64,000 bases of DNA from Phanerodontia chrysosporium (GCA_001910725.1 MJGA01000014.1:682001-746000), one strand, 5' to 3'; positions 12,219 through 25,876 are shown, numbered from the stretch's first letter. Numbers and translations: made by a program. The notes: generated by a model from the sequence alone, not told the origin.

Positions 12219-12766
12219 GACGGGTTATGCTTCAGCGCGACACTAAGCTGGGGGGATTTCCAGCTCCATCGCAGGGATTATGTACTCTTGTCAATCTATT
12301 ACCGGGCGACTGTTCGGGGAACCGCCGTTACGGACTACTGTGCCTACCGAGGGGGAACTGGGTCAGTCGAAGGAATGGTGGTTTTCGGCCGTTCATGCCT
12401 GCAACGACAGAGTTCGACAGTTGACAGCCGAGCGACGCATGTCGTCGGACACAAAACAACAGCGACATTCTCCGGATTGGATGCTGGCCTGTGAATTCGT
12501 GTATCTTTTCCCGATCGCTGCCCCTGGTTTTCCCGCACTGTGAACGCAGATTCAATACGCTCAAGTGCCAGTGCAGCGGACGCCATACCTTGATGTGTAG
12601 TTTCAGGAACGGTGGAAGTTCCAAAGAGGCGCTTCCATTACAGCACCGCGCCAGAACCAGGATCGTTAGTCCATGTGTCACCATGCCTGTGTCCTGAGGC
12701 GTATGCATTACACGGAAATGGCTGATACTCTGTACAATCTTCATTCTGTGACACTTAGTTCTTGTG

Positions 12767-14428
<1,662 letters not shown>

Positions 14429-14916
14429 CGTTGTTGGCAAGTTGGAGGTGAGGAAAGGAGTAGACACCTCGACTCGCCACGACCCTATATGCCGTCCTAA
14501 TAATATGTCGACCCCACTTGATCAGCTGCAGAACGAGCATCGTCCATGACGCTATGTTCGGCAGCAGGTTGCCGATATGTTGTGACGCGTACGATGGGGT
14601 CGTTGCATGCTCGCAGACGGCTGGTCCGTGCCAGAGGACATCTGGAGAGGGCCAGAGGTCCCTAGAGTGGTCTGCGTCCTAAGTCTACGTTCGACCTTGG
14701 AATGGACCTCGCAGTAAGCAGAAAGGAACATGTCTACAACTGGCGCCGGCTTGCCATCGTGATGATTAAATCCGTGACTACATATTCTCTGACTATAGCA
14801 GAGCTGCCCTACATCTACGCCTAGCTTCGTAGATAAGTGGAACGAGGTTAGAAGGAAAACGGGAGGGTGATGGCAAAAGAATCGAGTACACCGCATTGTA
14901 CAGAAAAAAACACAAG
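14429..14916. other. Enolase promoter region
   Basis: 488 bp between the enolase start (minus strand) and the tRNA gene. No further gene is supported; open frames here have no recognisable content. Confidence 0.45.
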
Positions 14917-14987
14917 TGCATTAAGGGGGAATCGAACCCCCGGCGGGTCGATGGCAACGACCCAGGTTACCACTACCCCATTAATGC
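14917..14987 (-). tRNA. tRNA-Gly (GCC)
   Basis: 71-nt cloverleaf on the minus strand, intronless. Acceptor stem GCATTAA pairs with TTAATGC, discriminator A. D-arm begins TGGGGTAGTGGTAA. Anticodon arm GGTCG-TTGCCAT-CGACC puts GCC at positions 34-36, reading GGC/GGT glycine codons. T-arm GGGGG-TTCGATT-CCCCC. CCA is not encoded, as expected in eukaryotes. Lies between the enolase and SYS1 5' regions. Confidence 0.95.
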
Positions 14988-15084
14988 CTGACAAGGTCCC
15001 CTGTAGTGATTTACATGAGGTATGGAAGGGGACAGCTAACTTTGGTTTGCACCGACGTCCACCACTTCAACGCTACCACTCACG

Positions 15085-15854
15085 ATGCCCAAGTCCTCGA
15101 GCTCCTCGAGTGGCTGGGATCCTATCCTCATAATATCTCAAATAATATCCATGCAAACGTTACACTACATCACGCTTGCGTTACTCATCCCACCATTGCT
15201 CGCGCTGTTCGCGGAGCCGTCTTCACTGGAATACGAAGGTGGCGCAGCTAATGTTGGTATGCCTGCATCCTGCCCGCCGCTCCTATCGCTGATAGTCATC
15301 CACCGTGTGTTTAACAGGGATGGTAATGGACTGGAGACAAATGGCAGGGAGGCCAACCTCAACCTCAACAGATCCATGGGCGACACTGAACAGTGTATGG
15401 AGCGGCGGCAAGCAGGTCGGCGTCGGCGAGGCTGAGGACCGCTGGAACACTCGATTGGACCCGAGAAGAGGGTGGATTATAGCTATATGCTGGATAGTGG
15501 CGTCTGGCGCGGAGTATGTGCCATTCCTTCACTAGCTGCAACGGCACCCTGACGCTTTGCAGCGTGTTCTACCTCTACACGCTTGTTCGCCGTCCGCGTC
15601 TTATTCTGGACTTCACCCTGACGCTGCTCTTCAACCACTTGCTTCTGACGACATACTACGCCGCGTCGGTGCCAACGTCTCTATTCTTCTGGCTCGTCAT
15701 GATTGTCTGCGCGGTCCTCATGGTCGTCGTGACCGAGCAACTGTGCGTGCGTCGGGAGATGCGCGAAGGCCTTGCGGTAGTCTCAGGACCCGCTTCGCGC
15801 GCTGAGGAACTGGGAGATGAGGTCGAGATGGGTAGCCTGTTGCGGAGGGACTGA
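15085..15854 (+). CDS. SYS1: SYS1-family Golgi membrane protein
   Basis: Integral Golgi protein that recruits the Arl3/ARFRP1 GTPase and so the Golgi tethering machinery. Starts with a serine run, then WDPILIISQIISMQTLHYIT (first membrane segment), YEGGAANVGMVMDWRQMAGRPT, RGWIIAICWIVASGAD, VFYLYTLVRRPRLILDFTLT and further membrane segments ending in the VVVTEQLCVRREMREG block, all typical of the family. Two introns: 15257-15317 (splits GM) and 15514-15562 (splits AD|VFYLY). Acidic tail ends LLRRD, TGA 15852-15854. About 220 aa. No frame breaks. Confidence 0.92.
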
Positions 15855-16527
15855 GAGATGCCTCGGGGAATATCTACCTAACGAATGTCCGTATCTCCCG
15901 TCGCGCTCGCCCACCTCGCTCACGAAGTTTTCCAGAGACCTAATGTGTAGCAGACCTGGTTGCATATATTTATTCCCGACACTGACGAATTCAAGTGACC
16001 GCCTCCGCAAAACTTGCCTCCGATCCAGACGGCATTGCCCCTTCACCGATACTCCGACGATCAATGAGGATGCTCTGCCGTCTATCAGACGTTACTAGCG
16101 AACGCCTTGGCGCGACGGCCGTTTGATAAGATATCACTTGGACGAAGGATCCGGGCGCATATGTGCGGCTAGCAGCCAGGGCGAGGTGATTCGATGTCAA
16201 CCTGCTACGTTCACAATGCGCGGAAATCTTCTAAACCTTGATGGTCCAGTGCCTATTGCAGGCTGCCCCCGCACCATGTCCACGGGGGCCCTGGGACTGA
16301 ATGGGCTTGCTTCCCGCCTTTGCACTGCCCCATGATCGACCCAGGGCACTCGCCGACGGGAGACGGCGTTCAATGGCGGTGGAATCTTCGTTCTGCCGCT
16401 TCGTCATGTCTTGTAGGCGAGCCGCCGAAGTGAACTGCCAATCAACCTCAGGATGTCCTCGGCACTAGTACATATAGCGGAGAGGGAGCATTGCGGTTGA
16501 CTCTTGCCAACCAGCTCGTCTGCAACC
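15855..16527. other. Intergenic, SYS1 to DUF6533 gene
   Basis: 673 bp. No gene, repeat or RNA recognised; probably SYS1 3' UTR and the next promoter. Confidence 0.45.
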
Positions 16528-18196
16528 ATGGCACAATCAAGCCAAATGGCGGCGCTTATCGAAATCCTCAACTTGTGGCAAGTAACCTCTGCTCATGACT
16601 CCCAATATACCAAGCTCATCTCGTGCAGGTTCACCGAAGCGTATCTTCTGAACTCATGCCTTGGTACGTCGATTGTTGTATGTCCCAAAGCTTCGGTCTT
16701 ACATTGTGCACGTACCTCCAGTGCTCATCGTCTATGAATACGTGATAACATTCGGCGACGAGGTTGTCACGGTATGGAAACGGAAGATGAATGCGACATC
16801 GTTGCTGCTAATCAGCGTTCGCTGGGCGATGCTCTTCAACGCCATTCTCATGCACATACCGGCGAAAGCCTCGACGTCAGTGTCATACCAGCGAGACACA
16901 CGGCTCTTGTTGATGCTCTTCTACAGCTGCCAGGGTGTAGCGATATTGACGACCATCCCGGTGCTAATAGGCTTCGTCCAGACCGCCCGTACGTCCCTGT
17001 CTCAGACTGACCTCGGAAACCCGGATAGGCTCACTAATCGCGTATTAGTATTCTCTGCACTCCGGGTATTCGCGATTTGGAACCGAAGTTACTTCTGGGC
17101 GCTGCTCGTCCTCGTGCTGGGTTTGGCACCGTTCATCACCAACGTCGTGAGTAGCGCGCCCAGCCCCACATATGCGCAGTCTGACGGCTACGACGTAGTA
17201 CGCGCGTGCGATTGCGCAGTATCAGTACATGACGGGGATCATCACAGCATGTGCTGTCATTGAGCCGCTGACATTACAACAAAACAAGATGTGAGCGCAA
17301 TATTTTTAGACCTGAGTCACTGCGGCTGATGGGCATTTTCAGATGTACGTTACCCTCTTTTCGAAGAGGCAACTCATTGTAACAGCCCACAGTGCTCTAC
17401 ACGACGCGTGCTTCGCTAATTGCCGCTGACCTGATCGTGTTGGTGCTGACATGGATCCGGACCTTCAGCCAGCTGCGCGAGAGCTGGCGGCTGAAACTCC
17501 CGTCATCTGTGTCTGGGCTGCTTCTGCGAGACGGTAAGCACTATATTTTTGATGTGGACATATGTCTGATGACAGACCGGATGTTAGGCACCTGCTTCTT
17601 CATGTTCGTTCTCGCTCAGCTGTGATTGCTGACCTTGGTGTTGACTATTGCCATAGCGCTCTTCTTGCGACCAACATTGCCCAAATGGCCACTGCCAACA
17701 CTGTGAGTGTATTGAGGTAACGATGTCACGAAGGACGCTCGTCTGAACATCTTCTATAGCGTGTCGCACCCATGAGCGTAGTCATCAATGTTCTCGTACG
17801 TATTATCACAACACACACAGCCAGACGCTTCCTAATACCTTGCTGTGGCAGCCCCCAATCCTAGTAAACCGCTTCATTCTCAACCTGCGCTCTTTCGACG
17901 CTGCCTCGTCCGCCTCGCAAGCAGTGACTGCGGACGCGCATCTGTCAAAGTTCTCGGCACCCAACTTCAGAGTGCAGCCGGACAGCTTCCTGGGCAACAT
18001 CGGCGAGCCACTTGAGGCGGGCGTCACGGAAGATACGTACGACGATGACGATTACGATTACGATACCCGCGGCGACAGCGTGGAAGGTAACGAGATGCAG
18101 GCGAGTCCGTCTGGGGAGACCATAGATGAGAAGCTCGCGGCAGGCGAGATTGTTGAGGTCAGTAGCGATATCACAGCAGGTCGGAAGGCGTACTGA
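16528..18196 (+). CDS. DUF6533-type multi-spanning membrane protein
   Basis: Agaricomycete-expanded membrane family of unknown function. The core signature is LIVYEYVITFGDEVVTVWKRK (16720-16785), followed by membrane helices TSLLLISVRWAMLFNAIL, LLLMLFYSCQGVAILTTIPVLIG, VFSALRVFAIWNRSYFWALLVLVLGLAPF, ASLIAADLIVLVLTWIRTF, then LRDG and ALLATNIAQM, and PPILVNRFILNLRSF, the standard end of the membrane part. The C-terminus is acidic (TEDTYDDDDYDYD) and ends AGRKAY at 18196. At least six introns. The first exon (MAQSSQMAALIEILNLWQ, 16528) fits a Kozak-like context, but the join to LVRRLLYVPKLRSY near 16660 is unclear, so the N-terminus is tentative. Confidence 0.75.
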
Positions 18197-18678
18197 GCCG
18201 TCGAGACAGGTCTCCCGGTGTAGCTCTCGAGCGATACACATCACTTTCACACAAGAACTGTACTCTATTGCACCGCCTGAAGCCCCTCTATGAACGTTGC
18301 TGATATTGGGCATCTTCGGCTTGGTCCCGACTCGGAGGATTTGTATCCCTTTCACACCGAATACGCAGAGGTTCTCCATGGAGTTACAAGTCTCGCCGAT
18401 CTGTCATAATAACTTCTTACCAACTCAGCCGGGTTATGCCCGAGCGTGCTTATATTTCCATGACGTTCTGTGTTACACTGGCTATCCTCAGCGTGTCCGG
18501 CCTCAGGTCTATGCAGCCGAAGTGTAAACATAGCAAAGAACGATGATGAGACTGGCCGGCTTCCGGTAACACGTCTATTTCTGATCCGGGGCCGTCGTGG
18601 CGTCAGAATCGGCAGACGGAGGCTCTCAGCCAGTTGCGTCATAGGCCTCCTCAGCTTAGCAAGATGCGAGGGAACGCC
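18197..18678. other. Intergenic, DUF6533 gene to reductase 1
   Basis: No gene or repeat seen. Ends at the TATA box of the following gene. Confidence 0.45.
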
Positions 18679-18685
18679 TATAAAA
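18679..18685 (+). promoter_or_regulatory. TATA box of NAD(P)-binding reductase 1
   Basis: TATAAAA 68 bp before the ATG at 18753. The two paralogues also carry TATA-like sites upstream (TATAAAG complement at 56411-56417; TTATAAG at 57979-57985), suggesting all three descend from one inducible-type promoter. Confidence 0.55.
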
Positions 18686-18752
18686 CTCCTTTGCAGCATT
18701 TCAAGGAATCCCTGAACTCTTCTAGCAGATCCCTACTTGACTCACCTACAAT

Positions 18753-19644
18753 ATGAATATCGCGATCGTCGGGGGTCACGGAAACGTACGTGCTCAGGTA
18801 TTACTGTATTGATCAGACTCATCTGAAGGCACTGAAAAGGTCTCCATGCGTCTCGCACGCTTGCTTGCTTCCAGGGCCAACACGAGAGTAACATCAATCT
18901 TCCGCAATCCCGAACACACCGACGAGGTCGCAGCGACTGGCGCGACGCCTCTCGTCGTCTCGCTCGAGGACGCGCCCAAGGAGAAGTTCGTAGAGATATT
19001 TGAGGGCAAGGATATCGTGTACTTCTCCGCTGGGGCTGGAGGGAAGGGTGCTCCAGAACGTACGCGAAAGGTCGACTACGAGGGCGCACTGAAGGTCTTT
19101 GATGCCATCGAGCTCGTCCGTGGTCCGAAGCCGCGACTGATCATGGTCTCCGCGATCGACGTTCGCGACCGCAATGTGCGGCCAGCGCACTACGTGAGGA
19201 TGCTCTGCACCGTCTATGAGTATATGTGCGCCTAACTCTTTACTTTCAGACTGACGAGGACCTTAAGCACTCCGAAGCGGTCTGGCAGTCCATCGGCAGG
19301 TACATGCAGGCCAAGTATGATGCAGACAAGAATCTGGTCCAGCGCACGGCCTTCAAGTGGACCATTCTTCGCCCCGGTCACCTTACAAACGAGCCGGGAA
19401 CTGGTCGTGCAACTGTTGGCAAGGCACCTCTTGGCACGTCGATCTCTGTGAGCGCCGACCATTCGCCAACTAAATGCCAAAACTGACCTCTGCGAAGCGT
19501 GACGACGTCGCGTATACGCTGGCTTTGCTCGCGGACAGGCCGGACGCCGCCGGGTTAGGCATCGATCTTAATGGGGGAAATGACAAGATCGAAGAGGCCT
19601 TGGATGCGTTCATCAAGAAGGGAGAGAGTGATTTCCTTGGGTGA
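18753..19644 (+). CDS. NAD(P)-binding reductase 1, NmrA/atypical SDR (YwnB-like)
   Basis: Single-domain Rossmann protein; family members are NAD(P)H-binding reductases or redox sensors, substrate unknown. Short first exon MNIAIVGGHGN carries the nucleotide-binding GGHGN loop; an intron separates it from VSMRLARLLASR. Then VTSIFRNPEHTDEVAATGATPLVVSLED, DIVYFSAGAGG, VDYEGALKVFDAIE, PRLIMVSAIDVRD, the helix with YMQAKYDADKNL, WTILRPGHLTNEPGTG and C-terminal RDDVAYTLALLADRP...GESDFLG, TGA 19642-19644. Introns near 18786-18839, 19195-19250 and before RDDVA. Intact and about 240 aa. One of three copies in the window; convergent with the FAD oxidase. Confidence 0.87.
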
Positions 19645-19834
19645 GGCCCACAATGAAACCGTATGGAGACCGTAACCCGTATTGTTATGAAGGAGCTTCC
19701 AGGCCGAGCGAGAGCGAAAAGGTCGAGTCTGGGTTGGTCTCCTCAGGCACGATCGCTGACCTTGGGGGAAAGAAAAGCGTAGTTATTTCATGTAATTGTA
19801 CAACATCTGAGACATATCCATCGGTCTATTCCCC

Positions 19835-21652
19835 TCATTGTTTGATTGTGAGGTAGTGTCTGGGCAGCCAGTCTGGTATTGTCCAGGAGCGGCCAAGCAT
19901 GCTGCTCGCGATCATGCCAGCAACGGCTTCGGCACTACGAAGGCAAGTGTCAGATCGAGTTACCAAAGTACAGCATAGAGACTCGCCATGCAAACGCCCG
20001 AGGCATTCCGTGACCCGAAAAACCGGCCGAAAGGTACTGGCCTTCGAACGGTTTCTCGTCTCCAGACGGGTCGACGACAGGGCCAACCTGACAACCGGTT
20101 AGCGCGGCAGCTATTGGGAACTCCTAGAACTCACAAATGGGTCGCCTGTCTTAGTGAATCCCATAATCCCGGACTGCACGAGGATAAATCAGGTCTTGAC
20201 GGTAAATATACGAGCGAGACGCACCCATTCGACTTCAGGCTCCCTGCCTTCCTCGTACTTGCCAGGGAAGACGGTCGGCAGGAACTTCCTCATCGCCTGC
20301 CCGATAGCCTCGTCACACACAGAGTCGTCGACCTCGTACAGCCCGTATCGCGGCTTCGCCATCTCGCGCCCACCACCGAGAATCACGAGCGGCGTTGTTT
20401 CGGTGCCCTTGACCGGACGGGGAAACCAGTACTCGAAGCCCTCGTTGCCAGACCACGCCGTCTTCGTGATCACGTCCGCGGGCGCAGCAGCACGCACCGC
20501 AAATGCCTGGCCACGCGTAGGGATCACGCCGGAGGGGCCGTAGAGGTGCGGCAGGAGGTGTGAGATGTAGGCGTTTGTCGCGTGCAGTACGTGCGAGCAG
20601 GCGACGCGCCCGCGTGGCGTCTCAACAGACCAGCGACGGCCAGAGGCAGCGTCGTCGGCGCGGGTGATAGCCGTTGCAGGCGTGCGGGTGTGCAGGTCCA
20701 AGACAAAGTTGGGCGTGAGATCCTTGGCCAGAGTGTAGAGTAGTCCGACAGTCTTCAGCGGCCACAAGTTGTTGCCTGGCACGCGGACTCCTGGATATGA
20801 TGCACCGTATTGCTGTTGTTTTGTGTTAACGATGTTCGTCGCATGGCTGGTACCACTGCCGGTCGTAACAGCAAAAGACCACTAGATTGTGCACTCACAG
20901 CCTGGACTTCTTCCCGCGTCAACCACTCGACGAAGCGGACGTCAACCCCAGCGCTTTGGGCGGCAGCAAAGTCTGCTTTCGCGTCCTCGAACTCCTTCTG
21001 ACTGAAGAAAAGTTCTACATGCCCTCCTGACACAACATCCAGTTCTGCCTCTTGGTTTGCTTCGCGCACGGTTCTAAGAAGCTCAGAGACGTTGTACTGT
21101 TGCAGAGCAACCTCGCGTAGTGCTTCATCTCGACCATATAGCTTTTCACGAGCAGCAAAGCCCTCATGCACAGCAGCAGTAAGATGTCCTCCGTTTCGGC
21201 CTGTAACAGATTTGACAGATGCTCAACAGAAACAAGACCCACGGCTGGCTTACCAGTCGCTCCAGAACCTGTGGCACGCTCGCAGACATCAGATACAAAG
21301 CTCACAGAACGGAGACGCGTGATGGCTGACAGAAATCTCGCGCTTCGAGGATAACAGCTCTGATAGGTCGAGACAGGTCGTTCTCCTTCGCAAACACCTT
21401 CGCTAGATGGTATGCCGCAGACACGCCCGTAACTCCAGAGCCTATAATGCAGATGTCGACATCCATCGTTAGCGCGCCTTCGCTACCAAAGTCCGGTCCA
21501 GGTGTTATGTTGAGGTTCGTCTGCCAGAACGACACGGTGGGATTCGGGACCGGAAAGGCCTTGCGTGAAGAACAGGTCGTAGCTGCATCTTCGAGAACGG
21601 CTTGTTGCGCGGCATGGGCATTCAGGGGGACAGGTAGGCTCAGGTGAGACAT
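19835..21652 (-). CDS. FAD-dependent oxidoreductase, DAO family (amine/amino-acid oxidase type)
   Basis: Flavoprotein of the D-amino-acid/glycine/sarcosine oxidase fold (PF01266-type). After an N-terminal leader comes the dinucleotide-binding VDICIIGSGVTGVSAAYHLA, then FCSGATGRNGGHL, the family signature, spread over three exons with introns near 21205-21255 and 21295-21340. Later blocks: HATNAYISHLLPHLYGPSGVIPTRGQ, EYWFPRP, LVILGGGREMAKPRYGLYEVDD, then short exons giving SGIMGFTKTGDPFVGPV and EGQYLSAGFSGHGMPR, and the last exon AEAVAGMIASSMLGRSW...LTIKQ, TGA 19835-19837. Start chosen at 21652 (MSHLSLPVPLN). Full length about 490 aa. Substrate not inferable. Divergent from the vezatin-like gene. 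Confidence 0.88.
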
Positions 21653-21739
21653 GGTCAAAAGACAAAAGCGTAGACTTCGTCGTAGACGAGGACGGAGAGG
21701 AGGACGGAGAGGTCAAGGCTCGGGCAACGCTGGCGGGAT

Positions 21740-21799
21740 AATTGTCACGCGTCACATCTCGAAGTGACGGTGACAACTGTGACTCAGGCAGTGACAATT
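21740..21799. promoter_or_regulatory. Cluster of GTGAC/GTCAC words in the divergent promoter
   Basis: Between the start of the FAD oxidase (21652, minus) and the next gene (22003, plus). Six GTGAC/GTCAC pentamers at 21744, 21751, 21764, 21770, 21779 and 21791. The outermost form a 9-bp inverted repeat, AATTGTCAC (21740-21748) and GTGACAATT (21791-21799), followed by TGACGTC. Looks like a multi-site operator for a dimeric regulator; the regulator is unknown. Confidence 0.4.
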
Positions 21800-22002
21800 G
21801 ACGTCTCCGCGCTGCGGGTCCCCGGTCCAGCAGGCTTACTTCAAGCCATTATTCCTTACATCCTCCTTCTCCCCGAATACCCACCACCGACGCTCGTTTC
21901 GAATTTCCGGATACTCACTCTCCACGTAACTTATACACCTGTAACTTCTTGCACGACTGTACGACACCTGGAGCCTCTTCGCCAGTCTAATTACAACCGA
22001 CG

Positions 22003-25000
22003 ATGGCGCAACCACTATTCGACGAACATCCTCTACAAGAGTACTTTCGAGGTGCGCCGCAGCTTCAACCTACCGACTGTATGCGTTACTGAACGAGCAT
22101 CCCCCAATAGAAACGGGCGAAGACTCGGAGCCCATGCCCGGCAGCGACGCACCTTTCGTCGCGGAAGCGGGCCCGAGGGAATTACTAGCTCAGCAGTCGG
22201 CGACGGCTCAGCTTGTCCTGAGTGCTTTCGGGCGCATATATGTGAGTCTTTGAGTTACACTTCCCGCATCTTCGTTCTGCGCCCTCCCCCTTCCCTACGG
22301 CACACGTGAAGTCGGAGCGGTAGGTCGGTCGGGAACGAGTCTCGCTTGCGGCAGGTCGTGCCTGATGTGCTCGTCCGCTGCGCGGGTGCGCGTGCATGTC
22401 GCCAGGGGACTCGCATCAGACGAAATATGACCGGTCCGTTTAATTACCCTAATGGCCGCCGCTGACATGTCTACTGTGACACCATAGGCGTTGTACAACT
22501 CCTTGTCGACGCACCGACCACGGTCATCCAACACCTTCGCGGAACGGTTCAAATACGATGTGATATCATCGTCACTCTTGTCCACATCATTGGCTGCTAC
22601 GCCGAATCCTGTGCGCCGGTCATTCGCCTCAGACATACCGGGCCGTCTCAGTACTTCCAGTCACTCAAGAACGTCAAGCACGACCGAAGCAAATGACGAA
22701 ACATCGTCACAGCACCACAAAACTACTGAGGAACCGACGCATATACGAGGTACAATAGCCGTCGTTTCCGTGGCCGTCCTCGCTTTGGCAGCAGGCTACG
22801 AGTTCTTAGGGCTCCTGCTACTTGCCGGTGCCCTGTACTTCGCGAAGGCCACACGTCCTCCGCAGGAAGTGGCGGACGCTCACGCACTGGTATGCTATAC
22901 CATGCATTGAATTCACCCCGCCGGAACTGATCCATCATGTCGCAGACGTTGGATGCTGTAAACGACCTCATCTCGGCGGGAAACACTTGGGATGCCTCAG
23001 TCAACGAAGCAATGGGCATCATTGAAAAGGAGGAGCGGAGGTGAGCCATGTCTGACCGGGTGTATCACCTCCGCTTACACGAATGTAGTTCATCTTCCGG
23101 CACCTTCTATGGTCCCTCAAGTCCCCTGTCTAGCCTCCGCATCGCTCTTCAGACCTCGTTGCATACTACCCAGAGCCAATGCGACAATGTCCGCCAACTG
23201 CTCTCTGCACTTACTTCGCCCACACAACTCGCACAACTCTCCGAGATGTATGCGCCTGCATCTCCTGTCAAGCCCTCTTTCCTCACCCTCGACCAGCCAC
23301 GGCCCCTCTCCGATCCGATCGCAGCATGGAGGCGGCGAACGCTGTCCACACCTGTGAAGCAGGCTGCGTTGAACAAGCGCGCTACTTGGAGCCCCTCCCG
23401 AAGCTCTCTTGCTGCGGTGGCAGGGATGAATGCTATGAGACGGGCGGAGAAGCGCAAATCTGACGTCAGCTCCGTCTTCTTGACACCGGAGGTGCCTTCG
23501 TCTAGCATGAGCGCCCCAGCAAGTCCCTTGGCGTTACGAGTGCTCGAGGACGTGGAGGAAGAAGAACAGCACGATTTAGACCGCGAGCTGGCTTACACCA
23601 AGGAGGAAGACGTCTTTGGAGTCGCAGCCCTAGACATGCGACGGCGCCGCAGGATGTCTGGTATGGAAGCCTTCGGCGCGATACCACCAAGCCATTCTAG
23701 TCCGACGCGCGCGTCATTCGAACCGCGTCCGTTCGGTCATAGCCCGCATAACTCCTTGTCGAGCGTCTCCTCTCCATCACGATTTACCTTGCTTCAGACC
23801 AACCGCCATCCTCTGTCGCTGTCCTCGCTCCATCTCGCCCTACACGGTGCGCTCGCCGCAAAACGGTACGCCTGTGCCCATCTGTTGGCCCTTCGCTTCG
23901 AAGAAGACGCAGACGACGAAACCTACTGGGAAGATGTGCGGTCCGTCATGGCGCTCCTAACGAGCACCTTCCAGGACGCATCTGCTAGCTTGATGTCGGC
24001 TCTTGAGGAAGCAGACACGAAGCGGATGAAGGACGAGCGCCCTAGCACCGAGTCCCTGCTAGGCAGCTCGCGCCAGAGCAGCTTGTCGCCCGAAGCTCCA
24101 AGCAAGAAGTCCACCGCACGACCTGCAAGGACTATGGCTGAGATGATCTCGTTTGCGCCCATGCCGAGTCATCTAACCAGGTTCGCCGCACATGTCGACG
24201 CGATATCGTCCGCTTTGAACGAAGCGCGCGAACACCTGGAACAATGTGTCGCCTCTATACGAGAGGACAAAGACCCGAACCTGTCCATTCAACCTGCTGC
24301 CGACGGCTCTGCCTTGGATCCCTTCAGTGCGGAAGGCAATAGCGAGAATCCGGCATTGCAGGCGTATGATCGGCTTCGCAAGGAGCTGGGGTATGCTTTG
24401 CGCGAATGCGAGCGTGGACGCGAGCGGCTGCTGGACATACTGGTGCCTGCAAAGCCTGCCCCTGAGAGCGACGAAGACGACGAGTTCATTGACGCGCCCC
24501 CTCCTCTCGCTCATGATCTCAGCAGCGAAGACTCAACTGGTCCCGACTCAGCGTTTTCGGAACGCAATAGCACGTTCGAGATTGCAGTGCCCGACCTTGA
24601 CCGCACGCCGCAGGCTGTCGACGACATAACAGAGCACCTACCGCCACCAGGTATCGAGCAGGTCTTCGAAGCAGACTCTGGTGCGCCGTCGGGGTTCACG
24701 CGCGAGCGCTCTACCCTGTCACGCGAAGAGCGCATCAAACTAGCGAAGGCGCGCAGAGAAAGTGGGCTCACCGGACTCGCGGTGTACAACCCGCAGGCCG
24801 AGGAGAAGCCGCAGCGCGAGCAGTGGGGCCCCGGCGGCGAGGTCGTGCAAGAACTCAAGGACGTCATCTGGAAGGTCGGCGAGAAGCGGCGGAAGCTGAG
24901 CGAGCGCGCAGGCAGCCTCGGTGCGGTTCCGTTCCCGCCGACCTCGTCCGCAGACGAGCGGACGCCTTTGCAGACCGCACCCGCCGCTAACTCGCCACCG

Positions 25001-25030
25001 TCCGATGCTAGCTTTGAGAGTGTGTCATGA
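22003..25030 (+). CDS. Vezatin-like / putative peroxisomal myosin-binding protein
   Basis: Large protein with two close hydrophobic segments near the middle of its N-terminal part ([29 protein letters not shown], 22756-22850). A helical region follows ([28 protein letters not shown], then [31 protein letters not shown]), then a disordered Ser/Pro-rich stretch and a conserved-looking [43 protein letters not shown] block. Fungal vezatin/Inp2-type proteins, which tether peroxisomes to myosin V, have this layout; the assignment rests on layout and remembered similarity. Start [15 protein letters not shown] at 22003. The frame slips by one missing base near 22070 (after QLQP, before [12 protein letters not shown]). 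A long intron (about 22236-22489) interrupts the N-terminal part. Stop TGA 25028-25030. Confidence 0.6.
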
Positions 25031-25348
25031 CACACGGTTTGTCGCTTGGGTCCGAGGGTTCCGTATGCTACTTATGGCTAATATTTCGCTCTTCTCATCA
25101 TGTGTATATTGCTGCATTCGCATTTCGTCTCCTCACCTGTGTCCTGTTCGCGTCGCTTTTTTGGATATATCTATGTTTCTCGCGCGGAATACTAGACCTA
25201 CCTTTCAGGCTATGCACCCACCGGACGAGCTCCACTCTGAGGGGGTGTATGATGTAAGTACTCCTCTGCTCTTGACTATTTATTCTAGCGTAGGCCGTGG
25301 ACAGCATGCACTAACATTCATAGGTATCGGCCGTACCAGACTCACGAA

Positions 25349-25876
25349 ATGAAGTATCCAGGAGGTTGTTATTGCGGTCAGGTTCGTTACGAAGTGGATC
25401 TGCAGTCGCCAGACGAAGGTCGCACATCTATCTGCCACTGCAAAAGCTGCAAGGTTCATCCCCTCCTCCGCTGTGTTGCATATTTCTTATATACGGTTTC
25501 CAGAAATTCTTTGGCACCGGCTTCGGGCTGACGACGAAGGTGCCCAAAGACGCGTTCCGGCTCACCAAGGGCACGCCCAAGGAGCATGTCAGCGATAACG
25601 GCTCCACGAACCTGCACCGCGAGTTTTGCGGCACATGCGGGACGGGCATCCTGGAATACGGCGTACGCCGCGTCAGCTCCGCGTACGCTTCGTTCGCTGA
25701 CCCGTGACGTACAGGAGGAGGCCGCACCCAAGTACCGCTACATTATGACCGGCACTTTCGACCAGCCGGGTGCGTTCCCGCCTAAAGGCGAGTTCTTCTG
25801 CAAGGATAGGGAGAAGTGGATGCCCGAGATTCCGAGTGAGCAGCACTCTTGCTTCTATGTGGACAGCTCAGCCTGA
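25349..25876 (+). CDS. GFA/CENP-V domain protein
   Basis: Small zinc-binding protein of the glutathione-dependent formaldehyde-activating (GFA) fold; most fungal members have no known substrate. Starts MKYPGGCYCGQVRYEV with the CxCG zinc pair, then ICHCKSCK with the second set, HREFCGTCGTGILEYG with the third pair, and a C-terminal MTGTFDQPGAF. Two introns, 25454-25503 and 25663-25714, both phase 0. Stop TGA 25874-25876. About 140 aa, a normal length. Intact. Confidence 0.88.

Noticed and set aside
12132..12543. Small plus-strand frames upstream of lactone oxidase 2
   Set aside because: They overlap the first exons and promoter of the minus-strand oxidase and have no conserved counterpart at copy 1.
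14552..14896. Minus-strand frame between enolase and the tRNA
   Set aside because: No motif, atypical composition, lies in the enolase promoter region.
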